From Acidimicrobiaceae bacterium (lineage in GTDB: Bacteria; Actinomycetota; Acidimicrobiia; Acidimicrobiales; UBA8190): DNA of 19,804 nucleotides. The notes beneath the pieces are model-generated. The model saw only the letters and a list, made by a program, of their open reading frames with translations. It was not told where the DNA came from and ran no database searches. The stretch spans positions 1-19,804 of the forward strand of contig DMNK01000069.1 in NCBI GenBank assembly GCA_003453695.1, in the 5' to 3' direction. Made by a program: the position numbers and the translations under genes. Below, piece by piece: positions 1 to 6,333 of the stretch (position 1 is its first letter; each line of letters opens with the position of its first letter).

Positions 1-297
1 CTGTTCTGCTATCCCGGGGGGCAAGAGGACAGCGGCCAGGAACCACCTCGGCCGCACCCCGGCGACGGCGACGTCATTGGCGTTGACGACGACCGCGTGG
101 TGGCCGGCGGCGCGGCCGGTCAGGGTGATGGGATCGGTGGTAGCGACGAGCACGCCGCCGGGGAGTGCCAGGGCGCAGGCGTCCTCTCCCACCGCCGGAC
201 CGATGAGCACCTCGACGGGCAAAGCGTTGGAGTTCCCGAGCAGACGAGCCAGGAGTTCCACGGGCAGCTTCCCTGCGGGGAGCGCGGTTGTATCCAT
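1..297 (-). CDS. AIR synthase-related / HypE-like protein, N-terminal part (runs off left edge)
   Basis: An open frame begins at ATG 297 on the minus strand and stays open to base 1, giving the first 99 residues of a truncated gene. The translation has the N-terminal AIR-synthase signature: an LPVELLARLLG helix, an IGPAVGEDACAL nucleotide/metal segment, a VATTDPITL strand, and an HHAVVVNANDVAVAGVRPRW segment. The pattern is seen in PurM, ThiL, SelD and HypE, which bind ATP and metal and act on small-molecule or carbamoyl substrates. The DPIT form and the ND-V-A-GVRP segment fit the HypE/AIRS-related group best, but the C-terminal half that would settle the substrate lies outside the window. 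No strong ribosome binding site is visible before the ATG; no other in-frame ATG lies close by. Family call is firm, exact function is not. Confidence 0.75.
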   Translation of the reverse strand, partial: MDTTALPAGKLPVELLARLLGNSNALPVEVLIGPAVGEDACALALPGGVLVATTDPITLTGRAAGHHAVVVNANDVAVAGVRPRWFLAAVLLPPGIAEQ

Positions 298-617
298 ACC
301 GTCATGATGGCCCCTGCGCTGGGAGACTTGCCTGTCCACGGACGGCCCGGAACCCGGCCGAACTCGCAGCGGGCTCGATCATCACTCCCGCCACGCCGCG
401 CTTTGGGTACTCCCGGCGGGTCTGCCGTCATTCTGCTCGCGCGTTCTGTCGCGAACCCAGGTCACGCGAGATCGCCGATTATGAGCGCCAATCAGCCAGG
501 AGCCTTTGAACCTTGTTCTCGCTATTCTGTCGCTGAACGCGGAGGGCACGCGCGATACCGTTCGGATTGGGGAGAGCGGTTGACCGATCGCAAGCGGCAC
601 GTTGCGGGCGGTCGGTC
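298..617. other. Gene-poor stretch with short GTTC/GAAC repeats
   Basis: About 320 bases without a convincing gene, upstream of the HypE-like gene and downstream of the small gene at 618-863. It contains an inverted repeat GTTC-N6-GAAC at 443-456 and a looser second copy of the same words near 515-540 (an ATTCTGTCGC core is similar in both). These could be operator half-sites for the leftward gene, but no promoter can be assigned with confidence. The frames open across this stretch lack family resemblance. Confidence 0.4.
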
Positions 618-863
618 CTACGCCTCTGAGCTGTCGTCCTCGTCCTCAGGGTAGGGCGTGCCGTCCTCTCGCAGCATGGGCTTGTAGGGCTCCCATCCCA
701 TGTGCTCATGGAGCGCCCTCTTGGCATCGTTGTAGCTGGTCGCCTCCGTCTCCCAGATCTTCACTGCACCCTCGCCCTCGGTGAGACGGCGGGCGTCCTG
801 GTTGTCCGAGGCGAAGAACGAGTGAGTTAGGTCGGGTCCTTCCCAAAGCTCCCAGCGCCGCAT
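618..863 (-). CDS. Small conserved hypothetical protein (81 aa)
   Basis: An 81-residue protein starting at ATG 863. It opens with an MRRWELWEGPD segment, has a hydrophobic/aromatic middle with AVKIWETEATSYNDAKRA, continues with HMGWEPYKPM, and ends in an acidic tail (PEDEDDSSEA). The pattern of a W-E-L start, a 'WETEA(T/S)' strand and a 'GWEPY(K/R)P' motif resembles short hypothetical proteins I have seen in actinobacterial genomes, but I cannot name a function. There are no membrane segments or signal peptide, so it should be cytosolic. It faces away from the CIRCE operon, with a 339-bp divergent intergenic region between them that carries a strong 11-bp inverted repeat. Confidence 0.65.
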   Translation of the reverse strand: MRRWELWEGPDLTHSFFASDNQDARRLTEGEGAVKIWETEATSYNDAKRALHEHMGWEPYKPMLREDGTPYPEDEDDSSEA

Positions 864-1121
864 CCGCTCAGCTTTGCACCCCGTAACACACCGCTCGGGA
901 TTGCCGGATCCGGGAGAGGCTGACCGCGGCGACTGCGACCGAGATCACGCTGGAGACCGTCGATCTCGGTCGGCCTCAGGACCACGGTGGGTGGCTTACC
1001 TCAAAGACGGTCTGAGTCGAGTCTCAAGCGCGCTGGCCAAAAGCCTCTCGAAATCAGCGTGAGGTTACGAATAGCCGTAGTCGCCCCGCCTGAGGTCTCA
1101 AGCTGGGCGTCGCGGGGCACC
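864..1121. other. Divergent intergenic region, left part, no gene seen
   Basis: Space between the small minus-strand gene (start 863) and the CIRCE-controlled plus-strand operon (start 1203). The only structure I can support here is the long inverted repeat at 936-972; the promoter and CIRCE element follow from 1122. The short open frames have no family resemblance and look like non-coding DNA. Confidence 0.5.
936..972. repeat. 11-bp perfect inverted repeat (hairpin or operator)
   Basis: CGACCGAGATC at 936-946 is the exact reverse complement of GATCTCGGTCG at 962-972, separated by 15 bases. It lies 73 bases upstream of the start codon at 863 and about 150 bases upstream of the promoter of the rightward operon. 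As RNA it would be a stable stem-loop with no U tract; as DNA it could be a dimeric repressor site. The role is unknown. Confidence 0.7.
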
Positions 1122-1149
1122 CTGACCGCGAATCACAGTGATGTAGTAC
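1122..1149 (+). promoter_or_regulatory. Predicted housekeeping promoter of the CIRCE operon
   Basis: CTGACC at 1122-1127 (like the -35 TTGACA) is followed by 16 bases and TAGTAC at 1144-1149 (like the -10 TATAAT). Transcription would then start near 1156, inside the CIRCE element, which is the usual arrangement for HrcA repression. The hexamers are imperfect, so the call rests mainly on its position next to CIRCE. Confidence 0.5.
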
Positions 1150-1153
1150 GCTT

Positions 1154-1180
1154 TTGGCACTCTCGGCTCGCGAGTGCTAG
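1154..1180 (+). promoter_or_regulatory. CIRCE element (HrcA heat-shock operator)
   Basis: TTGGCACTC at 1154-1162, a 9-base spacer, and GAGTGCTAG at 1172-1180. The established CIRCE consensus is TTAGCACTC-N9-GAGTGCTAA, so each arm matches at 8 of 9 positions and the spacer length is exact. CIRCE is bound by the repressor HrcA and normally precedes groES/groEL or hrcA-dnaK. Here it lies 22 bases before the ATG of an uncharacterised gene and overlaps the predicted transcription start, so heat-inducible expression of the operon is expected. Confidence 0.85.
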
Positions 1181-1202
1181 CCGGTGAGAGAGGTGATCAA
1201 CG

Positions 1203-1697
1203 ATGAAGGTGACGATGCACGAGTGGGACTGCGGGACCTGGAACTGCCGGGGCGTTCTCTACACGGCCATGGCCCGACCAGCCGACGACGAGGTTGTGCG
1301 CTGCCAGCCGCGGCCGGGCGCCGCACTGGCCACGAGCTGCGGATCGCCCATGCGCTTCGACGCTGGGCAGGAGCGGTTCCTGCCTTGCCCAGATGCCACC
1401 TCGCGCCATGTCCGCCGGTCAAGCCTCAACGGCGTCGAGACGGCCATCGACGAACTGCAGCGCTATCTCAACGGTGCTGACAACGCAAATGAGCGCTTCA
1501 ACACGACGGCGATCACGGCGGTTCAGGCGCGTGTGAACGATTACCTGACCGACTTGACTGGCACCGACCTGCCGTCGTGCACCTATCTGGCAACCGTGGA
1601 CCAGCCATGGGCACATGCCGATCGGCTCGTCCAGGCGATAGGGAATGCCCGACTAGAGATCCAACGAGCACGAGGGAAGGAGCTGAGTGCCAGTTAG
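1203..1697 (+). CDS. Uncharacterised Cys-containing protein, first gene of CIRCE-controlled operon (164 aa)
   Basis: Starts at ATG 1203 with a GAGAGGTG ribosome binding site ending 8 bases upstream. I do not recognise the family. The N-terminal third carries cysteines at about residues 10, 15, 34, 46 and 62, with C10 and C15 as a close pair, which could suit metal binding or disulfides. The rest (about 75-160) looks helical and polar, with a conserved-looking ETAIDELQRYLNGADNANERF stretch, one further Cys, and a basic C-terminal helix. There is no signal peptide or membrane segment. Its stop codon lies inside the start of the C39-like peptidase gene (11-base overlap), so the two are translationally coupled and probably work together. 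It might be a partner, inhibitor or substrate of the peptidase; this is inference from linkage only. Confidence 0.6.
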   Translation: MKVTMHEWDCGTWNCRGVLYTAMARPADDEVVRCQPRPGAALATSCGSPMRFDAGQERFLPCPDATSRHVRRSSLNGVETAIDELQRYLNGADNANERFNTTAITAVQARVNDYLTDLTGTDLPSCTYLATVDQPWAHADRLVQAIGNARLEIQRARGKELSAS

Positions 1698-2112
1698 TCG
1701 GATACCACAACGGGAAATGGATGATTGCGCCATCTGCTCAGTCGCGATGGTGTTGGGGTACCCATATGAGCAGGTTCAGTCAGATCGCCGAGAACGCTAT
1801 GGGTACTTCGACGATCGTACTTCCTGGTGGGAACATTACGTGGAAGATGAGGGTCGTACCTCCGAGTACCGGTCCCTCGACCAGCTGAACACCGTCCTTC
1901 ATGGTGATGGAACCGTGTTGGGCCTGCTCGTCATGCACAACCGGGACTTGGAGAAGTCGCACGTTGTCGTCGTTGATGAGTGGGGTGTTGTTGACCCGGC
2001 AGACGGATCTCCCGACCATGCCCCGCTTGACCATTATGCGCTGCTCAGGAGGACGCAGGGTTTTGTGTTCGATGACGACTTTCTGGCCGTCACCTCGAGC
2101 CCGGTGGGCTGA
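1687..2112 (+). CDS. C39-like / papain-fold cysteine peptidase (141 aa)
   Basis: A small single-domain protein with the catalytic layout of clan CA (papain/C39) cysteine peptidases. Gln8 comes six residues before Cys14 in a DDCAICSVAMVLGYPYEQV segment, matching the Gln-x5-Cys spacing of papain and C39. His92 lies in SHVVVVDEWGVVDPA, followed by Asp103-Pro, the C39-like His...Asp-Pro pair. C39 domains usually cleave leader peptides after double glycine within exporters; here there is no transporter or membrane segment, so a soluble processing enzyme is more likely. The GTG start at 1687 is preferred over ATG 1717 because it keeps Gln8 and has AAGGAG just upstream. It overlaps the previous gene by 11 bases and shares its heat-shock promoter. 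Peptidase activity is inferred from residues, and the substrate is unknown. Confidence 0.75.
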   Translation: MPVSRIPQREMDDCAICSVAMVLGYPYEQVQSDRRERYGYFDDRTSWWEHYVEDEGRTSEYRSLDQLNTVLHGDGTVLGLLVMHNRDLEKSHVVVVDEWGVVDPADGSPDHAPLDHYALLRRTQGFVFDDDFLAVTSSPVG

Positions 2113-2200
2113 AGGTCGCGTGGAGTGCATGGCATCCCCGCTCATCGCTCTGGCAGCAAATGACCCTGCGAGTGTCGGTCTGCCAAGAGCACACGACGTC

Positions 2201-2218
2201 CTGATCTGAGCGGATCAG
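2201..2218 (+). terminator. Possible stem-loop downstream of the peptidase gene
   Basis: CTGATC at 2201-2206 and GATCAG at 2213-2218 form a perfect 6-bp stem with a 6-base loop. Flanking CGT and ACG extend it across a one-base bulge. It lies about 90 bases after the peptidase stop and before the next plus-strand gene. There is no U tract, so termination is only a possibility. Confidence 0.3.
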
Positions 2219-2373
2219 ACGCATCCCTTGGCTGGGGGCCGACAAGCGCGTAACGACGGTGGTGCGTGTTCAAGTCGTTGGCCTGACAGCGCCAGATCGC
2301 TCTCCCAGTAGAGCGCAGCGGGACCGGGCAGCCGTGGCGGGAATGGGTCCCTCCGCTGCGGCAGAATGAGCCC

Positions 2374-3066
2374 GTGTCCTTCTTCGACGACGCACCCCCA
2401 CCACAGCAGCCGCAGATGCAAGAGCCCCGCCGTGAGCCCTGGCGAGGGACCGCCGAGGACACCCTCGGAATCCCCGTCCCATTCGCCGACGTCCTGGCCC
2501 GAAGCGAAGAGGTCGCGGTACTCGTAAGCGGGATCGTCGCCTTCCCCGCCGGGTTCTCGCTCAGCATTGTCCTACTCAGCCGCCTCAACCCTCCTCCCCA
2601 GCCCTTTGCTCCGTTCGTTCATCGCTACCCGGGCATGCCCGAAGTGCGTGGACCGTTTCGTTTCGGTCTCGGCTTTGCCGACGGCGCGAAGCTCTTTGCC
2701 GAGCGGGGTCCCTGGCCGCTCATGGCGCAGGGCCAGTACACCCTGAGGCCCCAAGGCGGTGGAGGAGGTGGGAGAAGCTGGCGGCAGGGCTTCTTCTGCC
2801 AGCCGCTTCCCCCACCTGGTGCCCTCCAGCTTGTCTGTGAGTGGCCAGCGTATGACATCCCTGAATCGCGCCTGGAGGTCGACGCCAAGGTCATCCTCGA
2901 CGCCGCCGACAGGGCCAGACCCATCTGGCCCGAGGACAAAGGACTGCCTGAACCTCCTGATCGTCCGCCACCACCAGGCGTCATCAGTAGCTCGTTGTCG
3001 GGCAGCGCCACTGCGGTAGCGAGGGCCCCAGGAGAGCCCCAAGCACGTCCACCAACCGGTCCTTGA
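2374..3066 (+). CDS. Conserved actinobacterial hypothetical protein (230 aa)
   Basis: GTG start at 2374, giving a protein that begins MSFFDDAPPP and continues with a Pro-rich linker. A mixed domain follows (about 30-185) containing IPVPFADVLARSEEVAVLVSG, PFRFGLGFADG, a glycine run (QGGGGGGR, near residue 130) and then WRQGFFCQPLPPPG, LVCEWPAYDIP and an AKVILDAADRARPIWPED helix. This arrangement, especially the 'MSFFD' start, the Gly run before W-x-x-x-F/W and 'PLPPPG.L.FVCEWPA', resembles hypothetical proteins I know from many actinobacteria, for which no function is established. The C-terminal 45 residues are Pro/Gly/Ser-rich and probably disordered. There is no signal peptide. No clear ribosome binding site precedes the GTG, so the start is the least certain part. 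It stands alone between two intergenic gaps of 261 and 290 bases. Confidence 0.7.
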   Translation: MSFFDDAPPPQQPQMQEPRREPWRGTAEDTLGIPVPFADVLARSEEVAVLVSGIVAFPAGFSLSIVLLSRLNPPPQPFAPFVHRYPGMPEVRGPFRFGLGFADGAKLFAERGPWPLMAQGQYTLRPQGGGGGGRSWRQGFFCQPLPPPGALQLVCEWPAYDIPESRLEVDAKVILDAADRARPIWPEDKGLPEPPDRPPPPGVISSSLSGSATAVARAPGEPQARPPTGP

Positions 3067-3356
3067 CTAACACGACTTTGAGTTCAGGAACGCGGTCGTG
3101 GAGAGCCTGACAGATTGATCTCTCTGCACCTGGTCTCATCGGTGGCGATACATCGCATCAGCACGCGCAGATCGACGTTGTGGCATCCTCGCATCAGCAT
3201 TTGGGAGCCCATAGCCAGCGGTGGGGCCGGCGAGTTCCAACGGGCGCCAATATCAAGCGCACGACCAATCGAGAAATCAGGCAATCTTTTGCCTAGTCCA
3301 CCTCGATGCATCGCGGCCGTTACCGGGCGGCCCTTGGTCCTTGGATTGACCGTCGT
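3067..3356. other. Intergenic region between convergent genes, nothing identified
   Basis: About 290 bases between the 3' ends of the hypothetical gene (plus) and the lipoprotein gene (minus). A 75-codon minus-strand frame at 3084-3311 has no family resemblance and no ribosome binding site, and I do not call it. It could be decayed coding sequence. Confidence 0.4.
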
Positions 3357-4421
3357 TTACCCGGTCAGGCTTGTAATCAGCGGCACGAATCCGTCAGAAA
3401 ATGAGGGATTGGCCCCCTCAGAGGCCACGACAAAACCATTGTCGAGAGTCTCGCACCCGCTTGCGTGGTACCAGAGGTCGACATCACTGTGGGCCGTATA
3501 CGCGAGCACGACTACGTCGACGAGGTCAAAATCCACAGGGCAGCTGGTCGCACCGGTCCCTGTGGAGCCGAGGCGGATGGCGTTCACGGCTTGAGCAAGG
3601 CGACCGGCGTTGGTTGCCGAAAGGTCGACCGAATCAGCGAGGTCCGCTCTCTGGGGACTGCTGGTCAGGCCCGATCGCGAGCCGTAGAGGCAGACAAGGC
3701 CCGCGACCGGGTCTGCGGCCGGAAGCATCTGCGACATGATCGAGTTAGACACATTGGAGACGTCCACAACTCCACCAAGCTGTGTTGGACAACCACCAGC
3801 CAGCGTTACTCGGACCCGTGGGCCATCGGTGAGATCTGGTGCGGGGGTGGTGGTGATCCAGACGTCGATGCCGTCAGCTCGCAGCACCGACCGGTCCGGT
3901 CCGTCGGCGGTGACGCCCAGTTCGAGCTGGGCGTCCAGGTAGGCGTCGGTGGGACTTGCCGAGAACGCCGACCCTGCGAAGCTGCCCTCGGGGCCGCCGC
4001 CCTCGGCGCTTCCGCTCGAGGCCAAGCCCTGGGGGGGATGGGAGCCGAGCCAGCCCAAGGTGGCGGCCATCGACATGGGCACGTTCCACAGACCCATCAC
4101 GTCGATCACGTGGTCTGAGGACGGAGCGCCCGTGACCGGTCCCGACAACGTCTCGGGTGGCCCGCCGCCTCGCCCGACGGCATCAGGAGGGATGGGGGTC
4201 TCCTTGAACAGCTCCTGGGCCTCGGCGACAGCCTGGCGGTAGTGGGGATCCTCCAATGACCGAGCCGTGGTCGGAGAGGTCATCGAGTCTGGTAGGAGGG
4301 TACCTTGGCGCGACGTAATGCCCACGGTGCTCGCCGTCTCGGTGGAACAGGCTCCAAGCCCGACGGCGAAGGCCAACCCGAGGCAAACCGGCACGAGGCG
4401 CACCTTGGACGACACTGCCAC
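3357..4421 (-). CDS. Predicted lipoprotein of unknown function (354 aa)
   Basis: The protein begins with a basic n-region and hydrophobic core followed by the lipobox L22-G23-A24-C25, so it should be exported, lipidated at Cys25 and anchored to the outer face of the membrane. After the lipobox comes a Ser/Thr-rich linker, then a helix near DPHYRQAVAEAQELFKE. The body contains a segment with VIDVMGLWNVPMSMAATLGWL and a long beta-rich C-terminal region with several Cys (in GGCPTQLGG, LVCLYGS, TSCPVDFD and SGCETLD) that could form disulfides outside the cell. I cannot assign a family. The frame opens with GTG 4421; an in-frame GTG at 4415 has better spacing from an AAAGGG sequence. It diverges from the ClpX-type zinc finger gene. 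Confidence 0.75.
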   Translation of the reverse strand: MAVSSKVRLVPVCLGLAFAVGLGACSTETASTVGITSRQGTLLPDSMTSPTTARSLEDPHYRQAVAEAQELFKETPIPPDAVGRGGGPPETLSGPVTGAPSSDHVIDVMGLWNVPMSMAATLGWLGSHPPQGLASSGSAEGGGPEGSFAGSAFSASPTDAYLDAQLELGVTADGPDRSVLRADGIDVWITTTPAPDLTDGPRVRVTLAGGCPTQLGGVVDVSNVSNSIMSQMLPAADPVAGLVCLYGSRSGLTSSPQRADLADSVDLSATNAGRLAQAVNAIRLGSTGTGATSCPVDFDLVDVVVLAYTAHSDVDLWYHASGCETLDNGFVVASEGANPSFSDGFVPLITSLTG

Positions 4422-4522
4422 GGCCCTTTAGTGGTCCGCTGGGAGCCAAATCAACCGCTGGGTCGGTGGGCACCGACATTCCGGGAGGGACACGGATGGC
4501 CAAAGGCGCCTCAAGGCCCGTG

Positions 4523-4551
4523 ATGATGCGCTCGGAGACATCGGGCATCAT
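4523..4551 (+). repeat. Inverted repeat in front of the zinc finger gene
   Basis: ATGATGC at 4523-4529 and GCATCAT at 4545-4551 are exact reverse complements with a 15-base spacer. The right arm ends only 6 bases before the GTG start at 4558. It could be an operator or an mRNA hairpin at the translation start; no other ribosome binding site is obvious. Confidence 0.45.
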
Positions 4552-4557
4552 GAGTGG

Positions 4558-4821
4558 GTGGCGTCAGGATGGATGGCCCAGACAGCGGACGGTCGGCGCG
4601 CAACCGGACTGCTTAAACGGTGGCGGAGGAAGCGTCGCTGGAACGCCAACCGCCGGGCAGCCACGTGTTCGTTCTGCGGAAAGCGGCAGGCCGAGGTCGC
4701 CAAGATCATCGCCGGTCCCCGAGGCGTCTACATCTGCAACGAGTGCATAGCCCTGTGTAATGACATCCTCGCGGAGAATCTGGCACCGCCGCCCAAGGAA
4801 AGGCGATCACCGGCCGAGTGA
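4558..4821 (+). CDS. Stand-alone ClpX-type C4 zinc finger protein (87 aa)
   Basis: Residues 36-69 match the N-terminal zinc-binding domain of ClpX: C37-x2-C40, then a GPRGVYIC core with C60-x2-C63 followed by IALCNDIL. In ClpX this domain dimerises and recruits substrates and adaptors. Here the AAA+ motor is missing and the protein ends about 20 residues later, so it cannot unfold proteins itself. The N-terminal 35 residues are very basic (an RWRRKRRW stretch), which could bind nucleic acid. Plausible roles are an adaptor or decoy for ClpXP, or a small DNA-binding zinc finger; the sequence does not decide. The start may be GTG 4558 or ATG 4573. Such free ClpX fingers occur in actinobacteria. 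It sits beside the integrase in the probable mobile element. Confidence 0.75.
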   Translation: MASGWMAQTADGRRATGLLKRWRRKRRWNANRRAATCSFCGKRQAEVAKIIAGPRGVYICNECIALCNDILAENLAPPPKERRSPAE

Positions 4822-5092
4822 CGCTGGAGGCCACCGGAACGGTCAGACGGATGGACGGCCGAGATTATTTGTCTGCCTCTGCAGCCCTCTAGCCCACCTC
4901 GAGACAAAAGGTGCATCTGCAACGGCCTCCGGCGCAGATCGATCCATACGCGCTGACCGCTGAAGACCATGACAGCCCGTCCGAGGCGAGCAGATCGACG
5001 GATCTCGCGCCCCGGAGAGACGTGGAGTCGTCCATAACGCCCGTGCCGAATGTCAGCGGAATTCGGGTGGGTCAGGTGCGAGGAAGTGGCCG
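4822..5092. other. Intergenic region between zinc finger gene and integrase, no gene seen
   Basis: About 270 bases with no convincing reading frame. The only notable element is CGGAATTCGGG at 5057-5067, repeated at 6272-6282 on the other side of the integrase gene. Confidence 0.4.
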
Positions 5093-6244
5093 TCACCGAG
5101 GCAAGGCAAGCCTCCGACCAAGGGCGGCGGCAGCTTCCTTGTCCCGTTCGGGTAGGACATGACTGTAGACACGCAACGTGATGCTCGCGTCGGCGTGTCC
5201 CAGTCGGCCGGCGACGGTGCGCACGTCATGACCCTGCGCGATCAGCTCGGTCGCAGAGAAGTGGCGCAGGGCATGTAGATGAGTGCTTATGCCGAGCTTC
5301 TTGACCACAGCTGCCATGAACTTTGTGACTATCTCGGGACGAATGGGCTCAGCCCCTACGGGTGATCGGCTGAACATAAACGCATCTGGCCGCACCTCGA
5401 GTTCCAGGTCTGCGGCCAATCGTTCGACCTCGTGGCGGTGTCGCCGCAATAACTCAAGTCCGACTTCATCGAGACTCAGGCGTCGGACCTGGTGTCTCTT
5501 TGTCGCCTTCTCACCCCAGATGCCGCCTTGCAACTCGTAGACGGAGCGGGCGATGGTCAAGACGCCAGCATTCCAGTCCAGATCCGACCAGCGAAGGGCA
5601 CAGAGTTCTCCTCGCCGAGCCCCGGTGAGTGCCCCAACGAAAAGCAATGCGGCAATCGTCGGTTCCTTCTGATCCGCTGCAGCGATGATTGCTCGGACCT
5701 GTTGCACATCAGGAGCTTGGATTTGCTCGGCATGGACAGCTGGTGGCCGAGCCTTACGGGCGACGTTGGTTGTGACCAAGTCCCATCGCTCACCCTGGCT
5801 CAGCATGGCGCCGATCACCGTATGGAGGCGTCGGACCGTTAATGGCTTGTTTCCTTTGGCGGTCATCGTGCCGTAGAGCTGATCGAGGTGACGCGCCGTA
5901 AGTCGTGAGAGGCGGATTCTTCCGAGTTCAGGACGGATCACTGATTCAGCGAGCTGGCGATACTTCCTCATGGTCGTCGGGGAGTGACCGATCGACTCGC
6001 AATGTTCGAGCCACATATCTAGAAGGTTGGCGACCGTTTCGGTTCCGGGCCTGGCCTTGCCAGCCTCTACTTCGGACACAAGCTTGGCTAGCTCGCGATC
6101 CGCTAGACGTTGTCCAGCACCTTTCCTGCGCTCGTCAGCGCGAACGGTTCGGGTGATCTGAATGGGTGTGCCATTAGGTCGACGACCCGCGTAGACGCGT
6201 AGCTTCCACACGCCAGGGGAGATTTCGGTCTTCGAACCTCTCAC
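5093..6244 (-). CDS. int: Tyrosine recombinase / phage-type integrase (383 aa)
   Basis: A full-length tyrosine-family site-specific recombinase. Residues ~10-60 are an N-terminal arm-binding-like region (GVWKLRVYAGRRPNG), ~65-165 an integrase SAM-like core-binding domain (LDMWLEHCESIGHSP...MRKYRQL), and ~180-370 the catalytic domain. Catalytic residues are visible: the first Arg in LTGARRGELCALRWSD, His and the second Arg in HLHALRHFSATELI, a later His in GRLGHADASIT, and the nucleophilic Tyr in LRVYSHVLPER. It would cut and rejoin DNA at an attachment site. The frame opens with GTG 6244, only 89 bases from the 3' end of a tRNA-Ser gene on the same strand, the standard arrangement for elements integrating in a tRNA 3' end. 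No excisionase gene is seen next to it. Confidence 0.92.
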   Translation of the reverse strand: MRGSKTEISPGVWKLRVYAGRRPNGTPIQITRTVRADERRKGAGQRLADRELAKLVSEVEAGKARPGTETVANLLDMWLEHCESIGHSPTTMRKYRQLAESVIRPELGRIRLSRLTARHLDQLYGTMTAKGNKPLTVRRLHTVIGAMLSQGERWDLVTTNVARKARPPAVHAEQIQAPDVQQVRAIIAAADQKEPTIAALLFVGALTGARRGELCALRWSDLDWNAGVLTIARSVYELQGGIWGEKATKRHQVRRLSLDEVGLELLRRHRHEVERLAADLELEVRPDAFMFSRSPVGAEPIRPEIVTKFMAAVVKKLGISTHLHALRHFSATELIAQGHDVRTVAGRLGHADASITLRVYSHVLPERDKEAAAALGRRLALPR

Positions 6245-6252
6245 ACCAAGAC

Positions 6253-6327
6253 TGTAGTCCAGGGTGTAGTCCGGAATTCGGGCCGCCGATGGGAGGCACA
6301 GGTCTCCTTGACCAAAGTTCCTGGTCA
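6253..6327. repeat. Repeats between integrase and tRNA (candidate recombinase arm sites)
   Basis: The segment holds a direct repeat TGTAGTCC at 6253-6260 and 6265-6272 (12-base period). It also holds an inverted repeat TGACCA/TGGTCA at 6309-6314 and 6322-6327 with a 7-base spacer, and CGGAATTCGGG at 6272-6282, which recurs at 5057-5067. Short repeats next to an integrase and its attachment site are typical binding sites for integrase or excisionase, but this assignment is inferred from position only. Confidence 0.4.
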
Positions 6328-6333
6328 GAAGTG

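Noticed and set aside
443..456. GTTC-N6-GAAC considered as a LexA SOS box
   Set aside because: The actinobacterial SOS box has the opposite half-site order (GAAC-N4-GTTC), so this does not match.
97..654. A 185-codon plus-strand open frame
   Set aside because: It overlaps the HypE-like gene antisense and extends into non-coding sequence; the translation has no plausible domain.
3084..3311. A 75-codon minus-strand frame as a possible transposase remnant
   Set aside because: It has no transposase motif, ribosome binding site or flanking inverted repeats.
4466..4500. CCGGGAGGGA-like sequence considered as a copy of the tRNA-Ser end (second attachment site)
   Set aside because: Only the 5' acceptor-like bases match over a few positions, in the wrong part of the tRNA for a 3'-end attachment site, and the T-arm sequence is absent.
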